From: Magnolia sinica
Taxonomy: Eukaryota; Streptophyta; Magnoliopsida; Magnoliales; Magnoliaceae
Length of the DNA: 64,000 nt
Assembly: GCF_029962835.1 (NCBI RefSeq)
Contig: NC_080588.1
Span: 62,768,001 to 62,832,000 of the forward strand
Direction: 5' to 3'
Shown here: one piece after another, positions 20,314-32,767 of the stretch
Position numbering within the stretch: the first letter of the stretch is position 1
Layout: every line of letters starts with the position of its first letter
Made by a program: the position numbers and the translations under genes
Notes under the pieces: generated by a model
Databases searched by the model: none
What the model was told of the DNA's origin: nothing
What the model saw: the letters and a program-made list of their open reading frames with translations, nothing else

Positions 20314-22420
20314 AATATGAGCTCCCTCTCTTTTTTATTCTCTCTCTCGCTCTCTCTCTTTAATTTCTTTTTTTTTTCCTGGTATTTTCATGTTAGTTGT
20401 ATGCTTGTATTGTATGCTGTTTGTCAGCCCGGTTCGTTTGGGGTTTCGACTGTATGGTAGGGCACACCTAATGAAGAGCTCGTATCGTGCACGGAAATGG
20501 TTAGCCGGATCGGGCTTCAACTTTTTCGGTTCGTAAAAGGCCGGTGCCTGGCTTGGGCTAGGTTTTACTATGGCTCTCAATGGGCCTGGCTAGCCCGTTG
20601 GGCTTTTCGGCTTGGCTGCTTTTTAGGTTGAAATGCTAGGCCTGAGGGCTGGACCCTAGCATTAAGGTTTAAGCCCGTTTGTTGATCAGGCTGGATCTTA
20701 CACCCAAGTGCCTATCAACTTAGTTCGGTTTGGGCGAACGGCCAGCGTTGTGGGTTTGCTGTCAACAGACGAGAGGTTTGATTCCTCTCTACCATTACCC
20801 GATGCACATGGTTGCAAGTGATTTCTGCATCCGCAGGAAATAATATCTCAAACATCTTGACATCATTAAAAAAAAATCATTTAGTTGCCTGTGAATTTTA
20901 TCAGCAGTAAATTAACTGCAGGTGTAAATTGTTTATCGGTGGTATGATTTTAGATAACTTGTAAATTGTTTAAGCCTCATAATTTTAGCTGTGAGGCTGA
21001 ATTTCATTTGCAGTTAAATGAAATCAAAGCTGTAAAGCTGTTGAATTTCATTTGAACTTTCATTTACTATTAGCAGCTGTAAAGTAGTAGGTATTTTTCA
21101 GCATCAAACACAGTAATTCATTTATCATTAGTCCAATTTACAGGCATCCAAACGACCCCCATGATTTCAAGGTCATCAACCCAGTTCGTAAACAAAAGGG
21201 TGGCTAGGCTCGGTTTTGTGCTCATGCTGGAATCAGACATTGACCATGCACATGTGCCACCATCAAACTTAAGGAAGTGCATTGATGTCACCAAGTTCTG
21301 TAGGCCCCTATCAACACCGAAATGATATCTATGGTTTCCTTTCACTCAGTTGTTCAACCTTGTGAACAGGTTGGATGCAGATAAGCATCATGGTGGGCTG
21401 TATGTGAAAATACACATTTCCAAAAATTGAAATGTCTTACATGTCATGATTAGTATTAAATGGCTCAAGCCCAAGCCCGATTTAGAAATTGATTATTATA
21501 AAACATAAGCTCAAAGGCTTGCCCAAAAGCAGACGTGGGCCACCCATTGCCACCCATCTAGTATAAATTGCTTATAGTATTTAAAATCGTTCGTGTTGGA
21601 TGGACGGCTTTAACAGTTGTGAGCTTGATTTATGATTATTTTAAATATGAGACATGCAAATGGGACAACTTAGCCCATGCAAATACATCTTGTTTCTTGG
21701 GTGTATACCAATTTACATCTTTGATTAGGATCAGTATACATTTCATAAATTCAGCATTCAAAAATTATAGGAAACATAAAAGCTAGGAATAATATTCCAA
21801 ACCAACCAAAAAAGCCCCATTTTCTTTTGATGGGAGACTTAATCTCAGCCTCATTGCCAAACGCCTAATGTAAAAGCACCAAATAGGGTCCAGCAGGAAC
21901 ATCCAACTTTATAAAAGGTTGATGGCCGGACCTGAAGAGCCCATCTGACTTGGTGGTTGAATCATCTAGTGATAGCTGAGGTTAAAACCGATTAGACTCT
22001 CTATTCCATTGGCAATATTTGGTGTGGATTAGAATCATTCCAGTATTCAAAGTATGTTTTCCAAGATATGTTATTTTTCAAAATTTAGGCCGTAGTTTTT
22101 GGCATCGCTTTCCAAACTGTGTACCTCTTTTGATTTTGGACACTACTGATTTTGAGCTATCACCTTTTAGTGACTCTTGGGGCTCGTTTGGCATCTCTCA
22201 TCTAACTTAATAAAGAGCTTTTCAAATAAAAACAAATCTTATAAAGCTTTTTTGGTTATAGCTCTTGCTTTATGATAAATTTGTTTGGTAAAATTATATT
22301 TTCAAAACTGAAAAAGGTTTTTATTAAAAATAAGTATCTCAATAAAGTGATTATAAAAGCAAATGGATATCACCATAGATGGACTATATCCCTTATGGCA
22401 TAAGAATAGATAACTGCAGT
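20314..22420. other. Intergenic sequence with worn repeats
   Basis: Contains a CT-rich run (20329-20372), GGCTTGGGC-type phrases (about 20500-20700), a worn GGGCCCACC-type MITE tail (about 21290-21400) and AT-rich sequence. No gene is supported; the longer frames lack any family resemblance. Confidence 0.4.
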
Positions 22421-22424
22421 CTTC

Positions 22425-22720
22425 ATGTTTTAAGACATTTGGGTTGTTCATCATGTTGGAAAGTGGATGATGGATCCTCCATGCGTATGGATCTCACCGT
22501 TAAATGTGAAATGTCTATCATGTGGAGACCCCTTGGTGTGAAAAGTCCATTATGAGAGGCCACATCTTGATGCGGGCCATTTATCATTTGGGACCCACCT
22601 ATAATATGAACCATGCATTATGTGGGCCCGCTGGCCATTTATCATGTGGTCTCATCTTCAATATCCACTATCCATCATGTGGGTTTGACCTTTAATGTGG
22701 ACTATCCATCACGTGAGCCC
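22425..22720. repeat. Second degenerate minisatellite of GTCCATCATGTGGG units
   Basis: About eight units of 33-38 bases, each with a (C/T)CATC/TATCATGTGGG core and a variable AATGTGGAC link, as in 18060-18370. The two arrays share the unit but not the exact order of variants. Confidence 0.55.
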
Positions 22721-23240
22721 TAACATAATGATATCATTACAATTGAGAAAATGTTGAGATATCTCATTGGTTAAGAAATTTCTCACTCACCAGTTTGAGA
22801 TTATGGTTTAGAGATTATGATACTTTGTTGGAATAAAATTTGACTGATTCAACGGTCGCATTTTCACTCTCAAAAGAAGTATGCCCTCTATCTCTTCACC
22901 ATTATGGGTATGATTGGGTCTCCGATTAAATGCCATTTGAGGCGATAGAACTATTTGTTATAATGGGCCATAATGGGCTTGGGCCGTATGGAATGACCTA
23001 AGTCTATACACGTTTTCTACATGTTTGAAACTATTATAAATAAGAGTCCCGGGGCTTCTATAAACCCAAGCATCTTGTAAGATCAACAAGATGTATCTGT
23101 CAACAAAAAAAATAATAATTTTACTTTATCTCAAACATATCTAATCTAGTGTGTTCATATTCTTTCCCATTCATTGGAGATTAAAATGATGTAATCAAAG
23201 TGATTAATGCAACTACCAAGTAAAAAATGTGGCTTGTCAT

Positions 23241-23495
23241 TAGAGGTGGGCATTGATTTGGGCCGGATTGGGTCCAACTCGACTTATTCCGGAACTTTCA
23301 ATGCATGACCCGAACATCCGGGATTGAGTTTGAGTCCGAGTCCTTGGACTCGATTCGATCCGTTGCACTGTTGGTTGGCCTGACCCGAACTCGATTCAAT
23401 TCGTGACTCGATTCGATCCGTTGCATTGCTTGTCTGCCTCGTTCAGGCAAACCGCAAACCAAGTCAGATTGGGTTGAGTACGGTTCAGATAGAAT
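23241..23495. repeat. hAT-like GACTCGATTCG-rich MITE block
   Basis: Begins TAGAGGTGGGCATTGATTTG, the usual left end of this group, followed by permutations of GACTCGATTCGATCC and CGAACTCGATTC. The right end is not preserved. Confidence 0.5.
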
Positions 23496-24114
23496 TTTTT
23501 TATAATTTTTTATTTTTTATTTATTTAATTTTACATTGTGGTCCACTTATCTTTGGATCTGTCTTATTTTTTGGGTAAGGCTTTAAGACGAGCCCGCCAA
23601 ATGGATGGGCGGTTTGGGTATAAGACATACCTCATGATGGGACCCACATAACGTACTGACGTCAATACACACGCATGGGTGACCTGGCAATCCCTTTTCT
23701 AACAAAAGTTGAAAGGGGTTACGGGTTACCCTCCCATTAAAACATTAATAATCATTTTTTTGGGCCCACCGAGGTGTGGTTCACAAATCTAGACCATCCA
23801 TTATGTGTGTCCGACTTAAAGGAGGGGTTATACCAAGTTTAAGATGCTTCCAATTTTTATGTGGGCCCCACCAAGTGCTTTTATATGTTTCAGTAATGTC
23901 TTCACATGATTTTAGATGGTATGGCCCACCTAAGTTCTGTATACGGCCGATTTTTGGGATATCTCATAATTTAAAGGGGACTCATCAAATGAACGGTGTT
24001 GATGTTAGACATGAGTCACGGTGGGGTCCACACAGCTCGACGTCACGGGAAGTTCTCATGAGCTTGACTGCATTGAACCGACAAGCACGGTGCTCAACGC
24101 ACCACGAGCCATGA

Positions 24115-24622
24115 CCGCGTCCTCCCCCCGCCCGGACAGAAATCCGTCCGGGCAGGGCTCTGTGGGGCCCACCATGATGTAAATGTTTTATCCACGCCGT
24201 TTAACGATTTTTTCAGAAAATTTTAATATATGAATCAAAAAATGAGGCAGGTTTAAGGCTTGAGTGGACCACAAAGTCAGGATTGAACGTCCACCATTAA
24301 AAGCTTCTTGGGAGCCAGAGAAGTTTCCGATCAAGCTGATATTTGTGTTTTCACTTCATCTACGTCTACATGACCGTATGAATAGGTTTTATGGTAAAAA
24401 AAACATCACGTGAGCCCTTAGAAAGGTTTCAAAGGTGGGTGTCATATCAGTGCAGGTTCCTTTGGTGTGGTCTAGTTCAGCCTTGGACCTCCCTCATTTT
24501 TTGGTTCACGTATTAAAATTTTCTGAAAAAATCTTTGAACAGCGTGGATAAAAACTTACATCACGGTGGGCCCCACAGAGCCCTGCCCGGACGGATCAGG
24601 GGGTAGGACGCAATCCGCGTCC
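24115..24622. mobile_element. Complete GGGCCCACC-type foldback MITE
   Basis: The left arm (GTCCGGGCAGGGCTCTGTGG then GGCCCACCATGATGTAAATG) is complementary to the right arm (TTACATCACGGTGGGCC, then CAGAGCCCTGCCCGGACGGA). Pairing extends across most of the ~508 bp, apart from a central part that keeps the phrase ATCAAGCTGATATTTGTGTT. This is the best-preserved copy in the window and the reference for the worn ones. It has no coding capacity. Confidence 0.75.
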
Positions 24623-24689
24623 CTGCTTGAGAGGACTGAATGGTTACGCCCCCGCTACTAGCCAATGGCTGGTGGTCAGTGCTCTGTGG

Positions 24690-24985
24690 ACACTACCATG
24701 AAATATTTATTTCATCCATGCCGTCCATCTATTTTTCTAAATTATTTTATGGTTTTAAACCAAAAATGAGGTATATCCCAATCTCAAGTGGACAACATTA
24801 CAGGAAACAATGTTGAATGAATATTGTGCTGATCGAATCGGATCCAATGGATCGGATCAATCCGGATTAGCCAGTGACCCAAACTTGACGCGATGTACGG
24901 ACGGATCTGAGTGGGCCTACTCGATCTGACCCAATTCTGTCCTTCTGTTCAGATCAGGTCGGTCCAATTTTGCCCAGCTCTACTT
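24690..24985. repeat. Half MITE joined to a GATCGGATC-rich hAT-like block
   Basis: 24690-24825 has the left-arm phrases of the GGGCCCACC family (GTGGACACTACCATGAAATA, CCATGCCGTCCATCTATTTT). 24826-24985 is GGATCGGATCAATCCGGAT-type sequence ending TTGCCCAGCTCTA, the right end of the TAGAGCTGGGCA group. One element probably inserted into the other. Confidence 0.45.
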
Positions 24986-26990
24986 TTCATTCCCTAGCAT
25001 AATGATTTGATGGTTAGGATGACTGGATGAAATGTAATTCTTGCAAAGCACATGCAATCAAAAGTTATCTACACATATTTTCGTGCAATCATAGTTAACT
25101 TTTTCACTGTTGTGGATCATATAGTTAAATGGTCTGATTAAATTTGGAACCCACGTGATGGATGGGCACAGATCAATGGATGTCGTCCATCTTGTTGGCC
25201 TTTTAATCTAATTTTTAAGAATTTCTTAAGAGACACATGGTACATGATGATGGACAATTAGATCAACAATTGGACTTCTTTCATTACTTAATTTAGGTTT
25301 TCTGAAATTTTAACCATTAATAAGATGGTTAGAAGCATCTTATCAAAGTTACCCTTGATTAGAGCAGTAAATCCGTGGTGGGGACCACATAATTAACTAT
25401 TATTAAACACAATTTCCTATATTCAATCTTTGACCATTCATTTTCCCAGGCGTCAAAACTAATCTCTCTAAAACAAGCAATCAAAAGTAAGATGGTCTAG
25501 ATTGATGATTGGACCCTTTTTCTTTTATCTGAACGGTTCATAACCATCAGTTGATTGGTTCCTATGCTTCGATGAAGGTGATTCTTGAAAAGAAGCTGTA
25601 ATCAAGAGTGGACCACGTGATGGACGATACGGCTGTGAATAGGTTGGAAGTGTGTTTGACATTGCAACACATATCTGTTCCACTTAGAAGTAGGACAACC
25701 GCTAGCGATATTTTTGAATTGGGTAAAACTTCCTATTTACAAATCTGATTTTTGTGGGAAGAGATGTCCCAATGCATCCATTTTTTACAAGCCGCGGTCC
25801 ATGATTGCAAGACCCATTGTATAGTGATCTTGACCATTGATATGATGGGCCTTATTGGAGATGCTGCCTGGGCCAAACACTTTTGAGGTAAGTTGATTCT
25901 AGTTATCCGATCTATCATCATTGTTGATGTTGAGATTTGGTCATCCATGCTAGACTGTGGTGCACTAGCAAAACCAAGTGGCAATGGGTTCCTTGGTTAT
26001 AGTTAGCTGATGCCTAATTCATAATAAGCATACTCTGGGTGTAGTCGAATTAGGATAATAGCGTCTAACTTCTGCCATAAGTAAGACTCTTATTTATAAT
26101 ATTTGAAGACTTCTTTCGTGTATTATGGATACGTATCATACAAGGGATCTTCCCCTGGGTATATAATACTTATCTCGGCATGATTTTCGGTGAAGATCTC
26201 GGGAAAATAATCATTTCCGCATACAAATGAGACATCTCATGGTGGTCGACATCCGAGGAAGTTGTGGTCGATAGTCGAAGCTGACCTCTAAGTCAATTTG
26301 GACGGGGTCATGCAGATCAAGCTTAGTTGGTGATCGGGGTCGAATTTGATAATCAAGTTGGCGCCCATAAATGTACCTTGGTCGCAACAATGAAATGTTG
26401 ACTAGGAGACCAAGGCAACCGCTCATGGCTATTGCCTAGATTAGTCATAGAGGTTGAGCTTGGCATGGTACCGATGCCCAGCTCTTTCTCGATCTCTCAT
26501 ATGAGCTATTTGCCTTCATTGCCTTCATCTATTTAAAATTGTTTGGTTGATTCCGCCAATCCAATTTTACCCATGACAACTATTAATACCGAATTCTGAT
26601 TTTCTTGGACTGAGATGTTAGGTGAAAGGGTAAATGGATATCTTCTGCCATCCTTAGTGGACAATCAAGACAGATGATCACACATTTTTCTTAGAATTGA
26701 TCTAAGGCCGTCCTTTTTCTTACCCGTTATATGGATGATTAGGATGATCCGGTCAGAAATTCTTGCAAAGTGTGGGTTATGAAAGGGAGGCTTATTGATA
26801 AACAGTCCATAAAAATGATTGGTCCTTTCCCTTAGTCAATATGGACTGTTTATTTTCTTGACATTTATATAACAGTTAGACCCGTTGAATGCGGTGAATG
26901 CTGAGGGGCTGAGCCCACATGAGGATGGATAATTTAAATTCACCATCAGAAGCATAAGGGTTTCCTTTCCCCATAGTTGGTCTTGGTTTA
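24986..26990. other. Intergenic sequence without a supported gene
   Basis: AT-rich. A stretch at about 26010-26600 differs in composition (more GTCG/CGAT) and could be an old LTR, but I found no matching ends. The phrase AATTCTTGCAAAG recurs in similar context near 25038 and 26758, so part of this is an interspersed repeat. Confidence 0.35.
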
Positions 26991-26994
26991 CGAG

Positions 26995-27595
26995 GGTTGA
27001 AAGTCTGCCCGGGTTGGGTTGGCGCTCAACCCTAGCCCAACCCAAGGTTCCTATACCTCAACCTAACCCAACCTCAGGTTGGGAATTCTCAACCCAAGCC
27101 CAACCCAAGCGAGCTCCATTAGGTGGATACATGCTAATGTTTTCGTTATTATATTAGTTTATTATATTTTCAATATACATCTAATTTTTTGTATATATAA
27201 TGTTATTAATTATGTATGAAGTTATTTATAGTAAAAAAATTATTTTTTCTAAACAAATAAGCTAAAATGTAGGACAACTATTACTTTAAAAGTCATGTTG
27301 TGTGACACTTAAGTCTTTTTGGGAGAGAAATCCTGTGTATCTTGTTTGATTGAGTCATCTGAAATGACATGACGTGAATCAATGAAACCCGACTGCACTG
27401 AAATTTCCTGTGCCTTCAATGTAGACAATCTGCACTCAATTATAATTTATAACTTATATATTGATCGAGTTTGGGTTAGGTCGGGCAACCCAATACCTTG
27501 ACCCGAATGCAACTCAAGTTTTATCAGGTTGGTGTTTGTATAGTCCAAGTCCGAGACCGACCTGATACATCATGCCTAAGCCCAACCCAATAGTC
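26995..27595. repeat. GGGTTGGG/CCCAACCC-rich foldback-like element
   Basis: The left part has GGGTTGGGTTGGCGCTCAAC and repeated CCAACCCAAG; the right part has GGGTTAGGTCGGGCAACCC and AGCCCAACCCAATAG. An AT-rich centre separates them. This is the same architecture as the hAT-like block at 16039 but a different sequence subfamily. Confidence 0.4.
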
Positions 27596-27662
27596 ATAGT
27601 TTTACTTTCCGTTGCATTTTCTTAGTTTACTCTCAATCCAAACATGTAAGGATTAGTAGTAA

Positions 27663-27790
27663 TAATCCAATGGCCACTCTATGAATTGTTTATATACAAT
27701 CATCACAGTGATTGGATAAATCTGACCACCCAGTAGTCAGTTTACAGGTTGAATGTGGACTGCTGCTAAGGCCACTGATCCATATGGTGC
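27663..27790. repeat. Dispersed repeat, copy 2 of a ~128-bp sequence
   Basis: Partner of 17735-17862. The following 27790-28470 has no recognisable gene. Confidence 0.65.
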
Positions 27791-28570
27791 CAGTCCATCT
27801 GATGAGTGGACTGACCTGATTAACAGCCCTGTTCATGTGACATTGTGCCCACGGTTCAGTCTGTGAGAAATCTGAGCCATCTGTTGGGTGGGGCTAACTG
27901 CAAGCATGAGTCTAACCAAAAGATCAGGCTAGACTATGTATCAAGGCCGCTCACCTTATGAGTGGCCCACCTTGATTTTTTGGGGTAAAGAATATTCCTG
28001 TTAATCCCCATCTGATTATGGCTGGGTGAAAGTCACCTAAGCTTCTATGGCCATTCCACTTCTATGGATATTTGATACTCTGGCGGCATGACGCTTGATA
28101 CACAGGCACTTACAAATTGTACGCATGGCATAGAGAAGATAAAATTAAAGAAATCTTACATATGGCATATATAAGTTTAAATTAAATAAATTATACACAT
28201 GGCATATATAAGCTAAAATAAAATTGACTAAACTGTGGGACCCACTGTCAGGCACATTGGTTGAGATAGGGCTATTGGATATTTTCATTATTTAACCGTC
28301 CAAGAAATACCTACCAACTTGATAGATAATAAAATAATCTTTATTTTTGGTTTATGATAGATCAAAACTACATTCCATAGCTTTAATAGTTCAATTTAAA
28401 TTTCTTCTACGCCAGTTTATGCAATTTATAAGTATTTACTAAGGTGCCTGTGTACCATCTATCACACTGCCAGATCATCGAAGAATGGATGGACGGCATA
28501 CATCACAATGGGCCCTACATAGCCCTTCCCGGACATATTATAGTCCAGGAGGGGCAGGACACAATCAATC

Positions 28571-29113
28571 AGAAGTGGATTGCTTCCTGGACGCATTAAA
28601 TCCTTAATGTGTCCATATAGGAGCTCTGTGGGGCCCACCGTTATGTATGGGTTTTATCCACGCCGTCCATCCATTTTCTCAGATCATTTTAACGTTGACT
28701 CTAACATTACTCTAAAATTTAGGCAGGTCCAATGCTCAAGTCAACCGCACCAGAGGAAGCAGCGGCAATAATGAAACTCATAGTTGAAACCTTCCTAATG
28801 GCCACCCATGATGTTTATTTGTCATCTAACCTATTCATAATGTCATTTAGACATGAATGAAGGGAAAAAACAAATATCAGATTGATCCAAAACTTCTGCC
28901 GTTCACAATAAGTTTTTAATGGTGAGAGTTCAATTCCCACCGTGTGGTCCACTTGAGCCTTGGATCCAACTCATTTTTGGGTTCATATTATAATATGATC
29001 TGTAAAAATGGATGGACAGCGTAGATAGAACCCATGCATCACAGTGGAATCCACAGAGCCCTGCCTAGACGGATTATGGTCCAGGCAAGGGCAGCATGCA
29101 ATCCGCTTCCTTC
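28571..29113. mobile_element. GGGCCCACC-type foldback MITE next to the tail of another
   Basis: The left arm begins GAAGTGGATTGCTTCCTGG and the right arm ends with its rough complement, GCATGCAATCCGCTTCC. Inner arms GGAGCTCTGTGGGGCCCACC and CCACAGAGCCCTGCC pair. Just before it, 28485-28570 carries a right-arm end (ACATCACAATGGGCCC, AGCCCTTCCCGGAC), so a second copy lay adjacent. Confidence 0.65.
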
Positions 29114-30569
29114 TGAATCTGTCACCTCAGGATTAGTTGGATTTGGATTTGGATTTGGATTTTGTTTTGTCTATATATTGCATCTCAATCTCAAGATTGC
29201 CAGAATCCGTCATTGCCCATATGCAAATTAATCCTGAGCATTGATTTGTGTAGTTTAGTTCAAGCTATCGAAATTTTCGTTTCATAATGCTCCACGTTCA
29301 GCCACACAGCAATGGCCAAGATCATCCATTCAGCATACGTTGATTACTGTGGCCTATTTCATTCACTGGACCAATGTAAAATCATTCCGGTGTGGGAACG
29401 CCCATTTATCCTGGTGAACTACAGGTGATGATCGGGATGAATGGAACACACGCACACAGTGGTGGGCCCCATACATAAACCTATGGTTGGCATCCATTCC
29501 CCATCGTTCCCTGTGGTGTGTCCAACCTCAGTTGTCCATTAGGCTCATATTTCACCCTAAGGTCTAACATTGGAAGGGACAGCTGATGGACGGAATGGAT
29601 GTCACATACATAGTGTCTCTTGACAGTTGGACTCAGCTGGGTACAACAGTCTTGTAGGGAAAGATGGTGCCAGTGTCAAAACACATTAGGGTGACAGGGT
29701 CAGTTTGGAAGTGTGTAATTGCTGCGTTTGGAAGTGTATTTCGATGTGAATGGATTCGAATTCAAATCAAATATTTAAAATGTGCTATTTTGTCTTTTAA
29801 AAAAAAATAAAATTCATGGCTAAATCATGTAATTCCATTTTACATGAATTTCACTTATCATGAATTGACAAGTGATGTCATACATTTTTCTCTCTCTCCG
29901 TCATTTTAAATATAAGATGCGAAACACATTCACATAAATTTTAGAAAATTTCGATTGCACACGTTGCAAGATACAGCTAAAAATTCTAATTCACATGGAT
30001 TTTATGATAATTTTCGATGCATATCAAATAACACATAGGAAATGGAGAGATTTGATTGCAAGCGACAAAAATAAATGAAGGGATGAGATTCCATTCCATA
30101 AGTCAAGCTTGCATAAAAGTAGGACAAACGCACAGAAGAAAAGTATCATGCAAAAGGGAAACCGGACATACACCAGCGTCGCAAAGGAATCAGCTTTTTA
30201 TGTTGATGTTGAAAGAAGAGGAAAATATCCCATGCAATGGAGGCAGCCGCTGAAATCCAGTCCCACAACCCATTCAGGTTGGGTACGCTTTTCACTGATC
30301 CAGACCATTCATATGGTGGGCCTCTCTATGGATTAGTGATGCCGCTACAAATTCCCACCATCAGACCATCCCAACCGTAGGATTGTATGCCTGAAAAATG
30401 CATGGGTCAAAATGTAATATAGCACATCCAGAGCGTGTCCCCAACAAATGAACGATATATATCAGTTAAAGGTGGGCCCCACCTGCAAGGAGTGATCTTG
30501 TCTAAACAAGAACTCCACAACTAGAGGCAGACCACTGTGTAATGGTGAATCACAAGATCTCTGGTCGTG

Positions 30570-30745
30570 GATGCAGGGACTTGGAACTCAGTGACTCGGA
30601 GTGGCTCATTCAGTCTCGAGCCGAGTCACAACTCAGCCCAGCTAGCCTAGTCCATGGTGACTCATGCAGGTGACGGTGGTGCGAACTAGATTAGGTCCGA
30701 CTGAGTCAGAGTCAACTCGGACGAGCAACATGGGTCTTGTTGCAG
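30570..30745. repeat. GACTCAG/GAGTCAACTCGG-rich block
   Basis: Short permutations of GACTCGGAG, GAGCCGAGTC and TCAACTCGGAC, again of the hAT-like MITE type. Clear ends are lacking. Confidence 0.35.
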
Positions 30746-30842
30746 CCTCAAAACCTCGCGTGGATGGCAAATGCCTCATGCATCTCCTCAATCTTAACCC
30801 TCCAATCGACAACAATGACCTGCAAATAAATGGCTAAGATTG

Positions 30843-31426
30843 TGATGCAGTGCGAGTTGCGGACACTTTCATGTCCACGATGGACAAAAGAAGGCCAAAT
30901 GGGAGGCGGAAGTGATCAAGACCGTCAGAACCCTAAAACAGGCATACCTCACAAACCAGAATAAGTTATTCAACATACTATATATGATTTTGGGTAGGAG
31001 AAGCTACTTTAGCAACCCAACCCAACTACGCCGGGTTGCCCACGATCACAACTCTTGATCCTTTGAGCTTTAGGAAGTGCCCAACATGAAAAGAGCTTTA
31101 AAAATTAGGAAAATAACATGGTTAGGTCAAATTGGAAACTTATTATTTTTTTGCCAAAAACCATATTTTTATAGCAAGTCACATTTTTATGGAGTATGAA
31201 TTGGAGTTTGATTCTAAAACTTCTTCATAGGTTTGAAATTACTATTTAAAGGCTTGTAATTTTGTTTTTATCATCAATTAATTTATTTTTGAATTTATTT
31301 CTACTTTCCTATTTTCCCACATGAATTCGAGGAATCTCCGAGGAGTCCAGAACAGCTTCGTGGATTCGGAGTAATTATCTCTTCTAGGAAAACGGTGATC
31401 GACCTCACCAAGTCCATCCCTACATC
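30843..31426 (+). mobile_element. Old solo LTR of the CRM-like Gypsy family
   Basis: Starts TGATGCAGTGCGAGTTGCGG and ends CCATCCCTACATCA. It matches the LTRs at 62883-63584 and 56659-57360 (opposite strand) along its length, including CTACTTTAGC, CTTTAGGAAGT, AAAGAGCTTTA and the closing GGATTCGGAGTA. It is clearly more diverged than those. No matching target duplication was seen (GATTG against GAAAG). It lies about 500 bases past the GRF stop codon. Confidence 0.7.
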
Positions 31427-31923
31427 AGAAAGGAAACATAGCAATGACCCTCATTCAACCAACAAATGACCCAAAAGATCAGATGGCTAGGACATTACAA
31501 TCAAGGATAATTTTGGGATAAGTTCCATCAGACCAATGGTCTAGAGCACTGCACCATAGCAACACACTAGTACAAACTAGAAGCCAAACATTCTGTACAT
31601 ATCCTCAATTAAAGTAGATGAGCAAAGTCATGGAAAAATAACAACAGAAATACATAGAACGAAATTCCTAAGCATAAATAACCGTTGATCGGCAACCCAA
31701 AATGGCCGACATCGGTCCTGATCGGCCCAAGATTGCCGGCCGTCGCTTCCCAATACCATACAAGGAAAAACACAAGAAAACAAAGAGAATTAAATAGAAT
31801 TAAGTTCCTAAATTAACTGTTCTTCATGTGGATTGATAGTTCTCAATCTTTCTTCCATCACCCAAGTAGTTTTTTTGGATTTTCTTTAGGTCTTGTTGTA
31901 GTTTCTCGTCACTCAAAAAAAGC

Positions 31924-32767
31924 TTACAATAAAGGGATGGTGGAATTTACAAAAGCCGAGCCGTATAGATTGTCGCAGAGGCTAGTGTGGTCACAGGCTT
32001 TGTTGTTCTCAGCCCTTGGGCTGCTCCCACTGCTGCTGTTAGAGATTGATGTGAAGGTGGTCTTTTGTAGGACATCGGTCGGAGAGGATCGCAACCGTGG
32101 GCTTGCATCCCACCCTTCGGTCATTAGGTTAAGGGCCGATGCCGAGTACTTTTGGTCAGTTGGGGTGTTATTGGCATTGTTCAAAGCCTCTCCTAGAGGT
32201 CCCCCCATTGAGGTCTCCCAAGATATGGGTATCCAACTTGCCTGCCTCTGTGCTGCATCATTGAGGGTCCCACCTACTCCTAGGCCCATCTGAACTGGGT
32301 CAAACTCTCGTGACAGCTTCAACGGAGAGAGGGTGAGTTTTTCTTGTGTGGGTGAGGAAGTGGACGACGAGAAGTCTGAGGAAGTAACTGGTATTGAAAT
32401 TGAGAGCTGAGTCCTATCTGATCGGACCTCATCTACTTCAGGCCACGTGATGGCTGAGTGGTCGGACCGGCTCTTTGGCCAGTCGTCTATGAAATGACGG
32501 AAAGGATGGGATTGTGGTTCGCGGTCATTGAGATCATGGGAAGTGTGGAAGTTTCCGCTCTCCACGTAGGAGCTTCTCTGCATGTTCAGAAGGGAATTGG
32601 AGGAAACGAGACCGGATTCCATTTTAGAGTATTCTTCTTCGAATGCAAGATGCTCTTTTGGAATGGTGAATTGTACCTCTTTTGATTTCAGTGGAATGGA
32701 AGATAGCATGGATAGAGTCTGCGAATCTTGTATTCTGTCATCAACATTCGATTTGTTCATTAAGATC
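31924..32767 (-). CDS. GRF: GRF exon 4 (C-terminal transactivation region)
   Basis: The acceptor TATTCTTTTGCAG precedes G ATC TTA ATG, completing the arginine codon split from exon 3. The exon encodes 281 residues rich in Ser, Asn and Pro with [34 protein letters not shown] and [20 protein letters not shown]. The TAA stop is at 31924-31926. The complementary strand also has a 155-codon frame, which is a shadow. Confidence 0.95.

Noticed and set aside
26010-26600. Possible LTR because of TTGGCGCCC (primer-site-like) near 26359
   Set aside because: No TG...CA borders, second LTR or coding domain could be found around it.
31826-32293. 155-codon plus-strand open frame
   Set aside because: It lies antisense to GRF exon 4, whose protein is clearly conserved; the frame is a by-product of that coding sequence.
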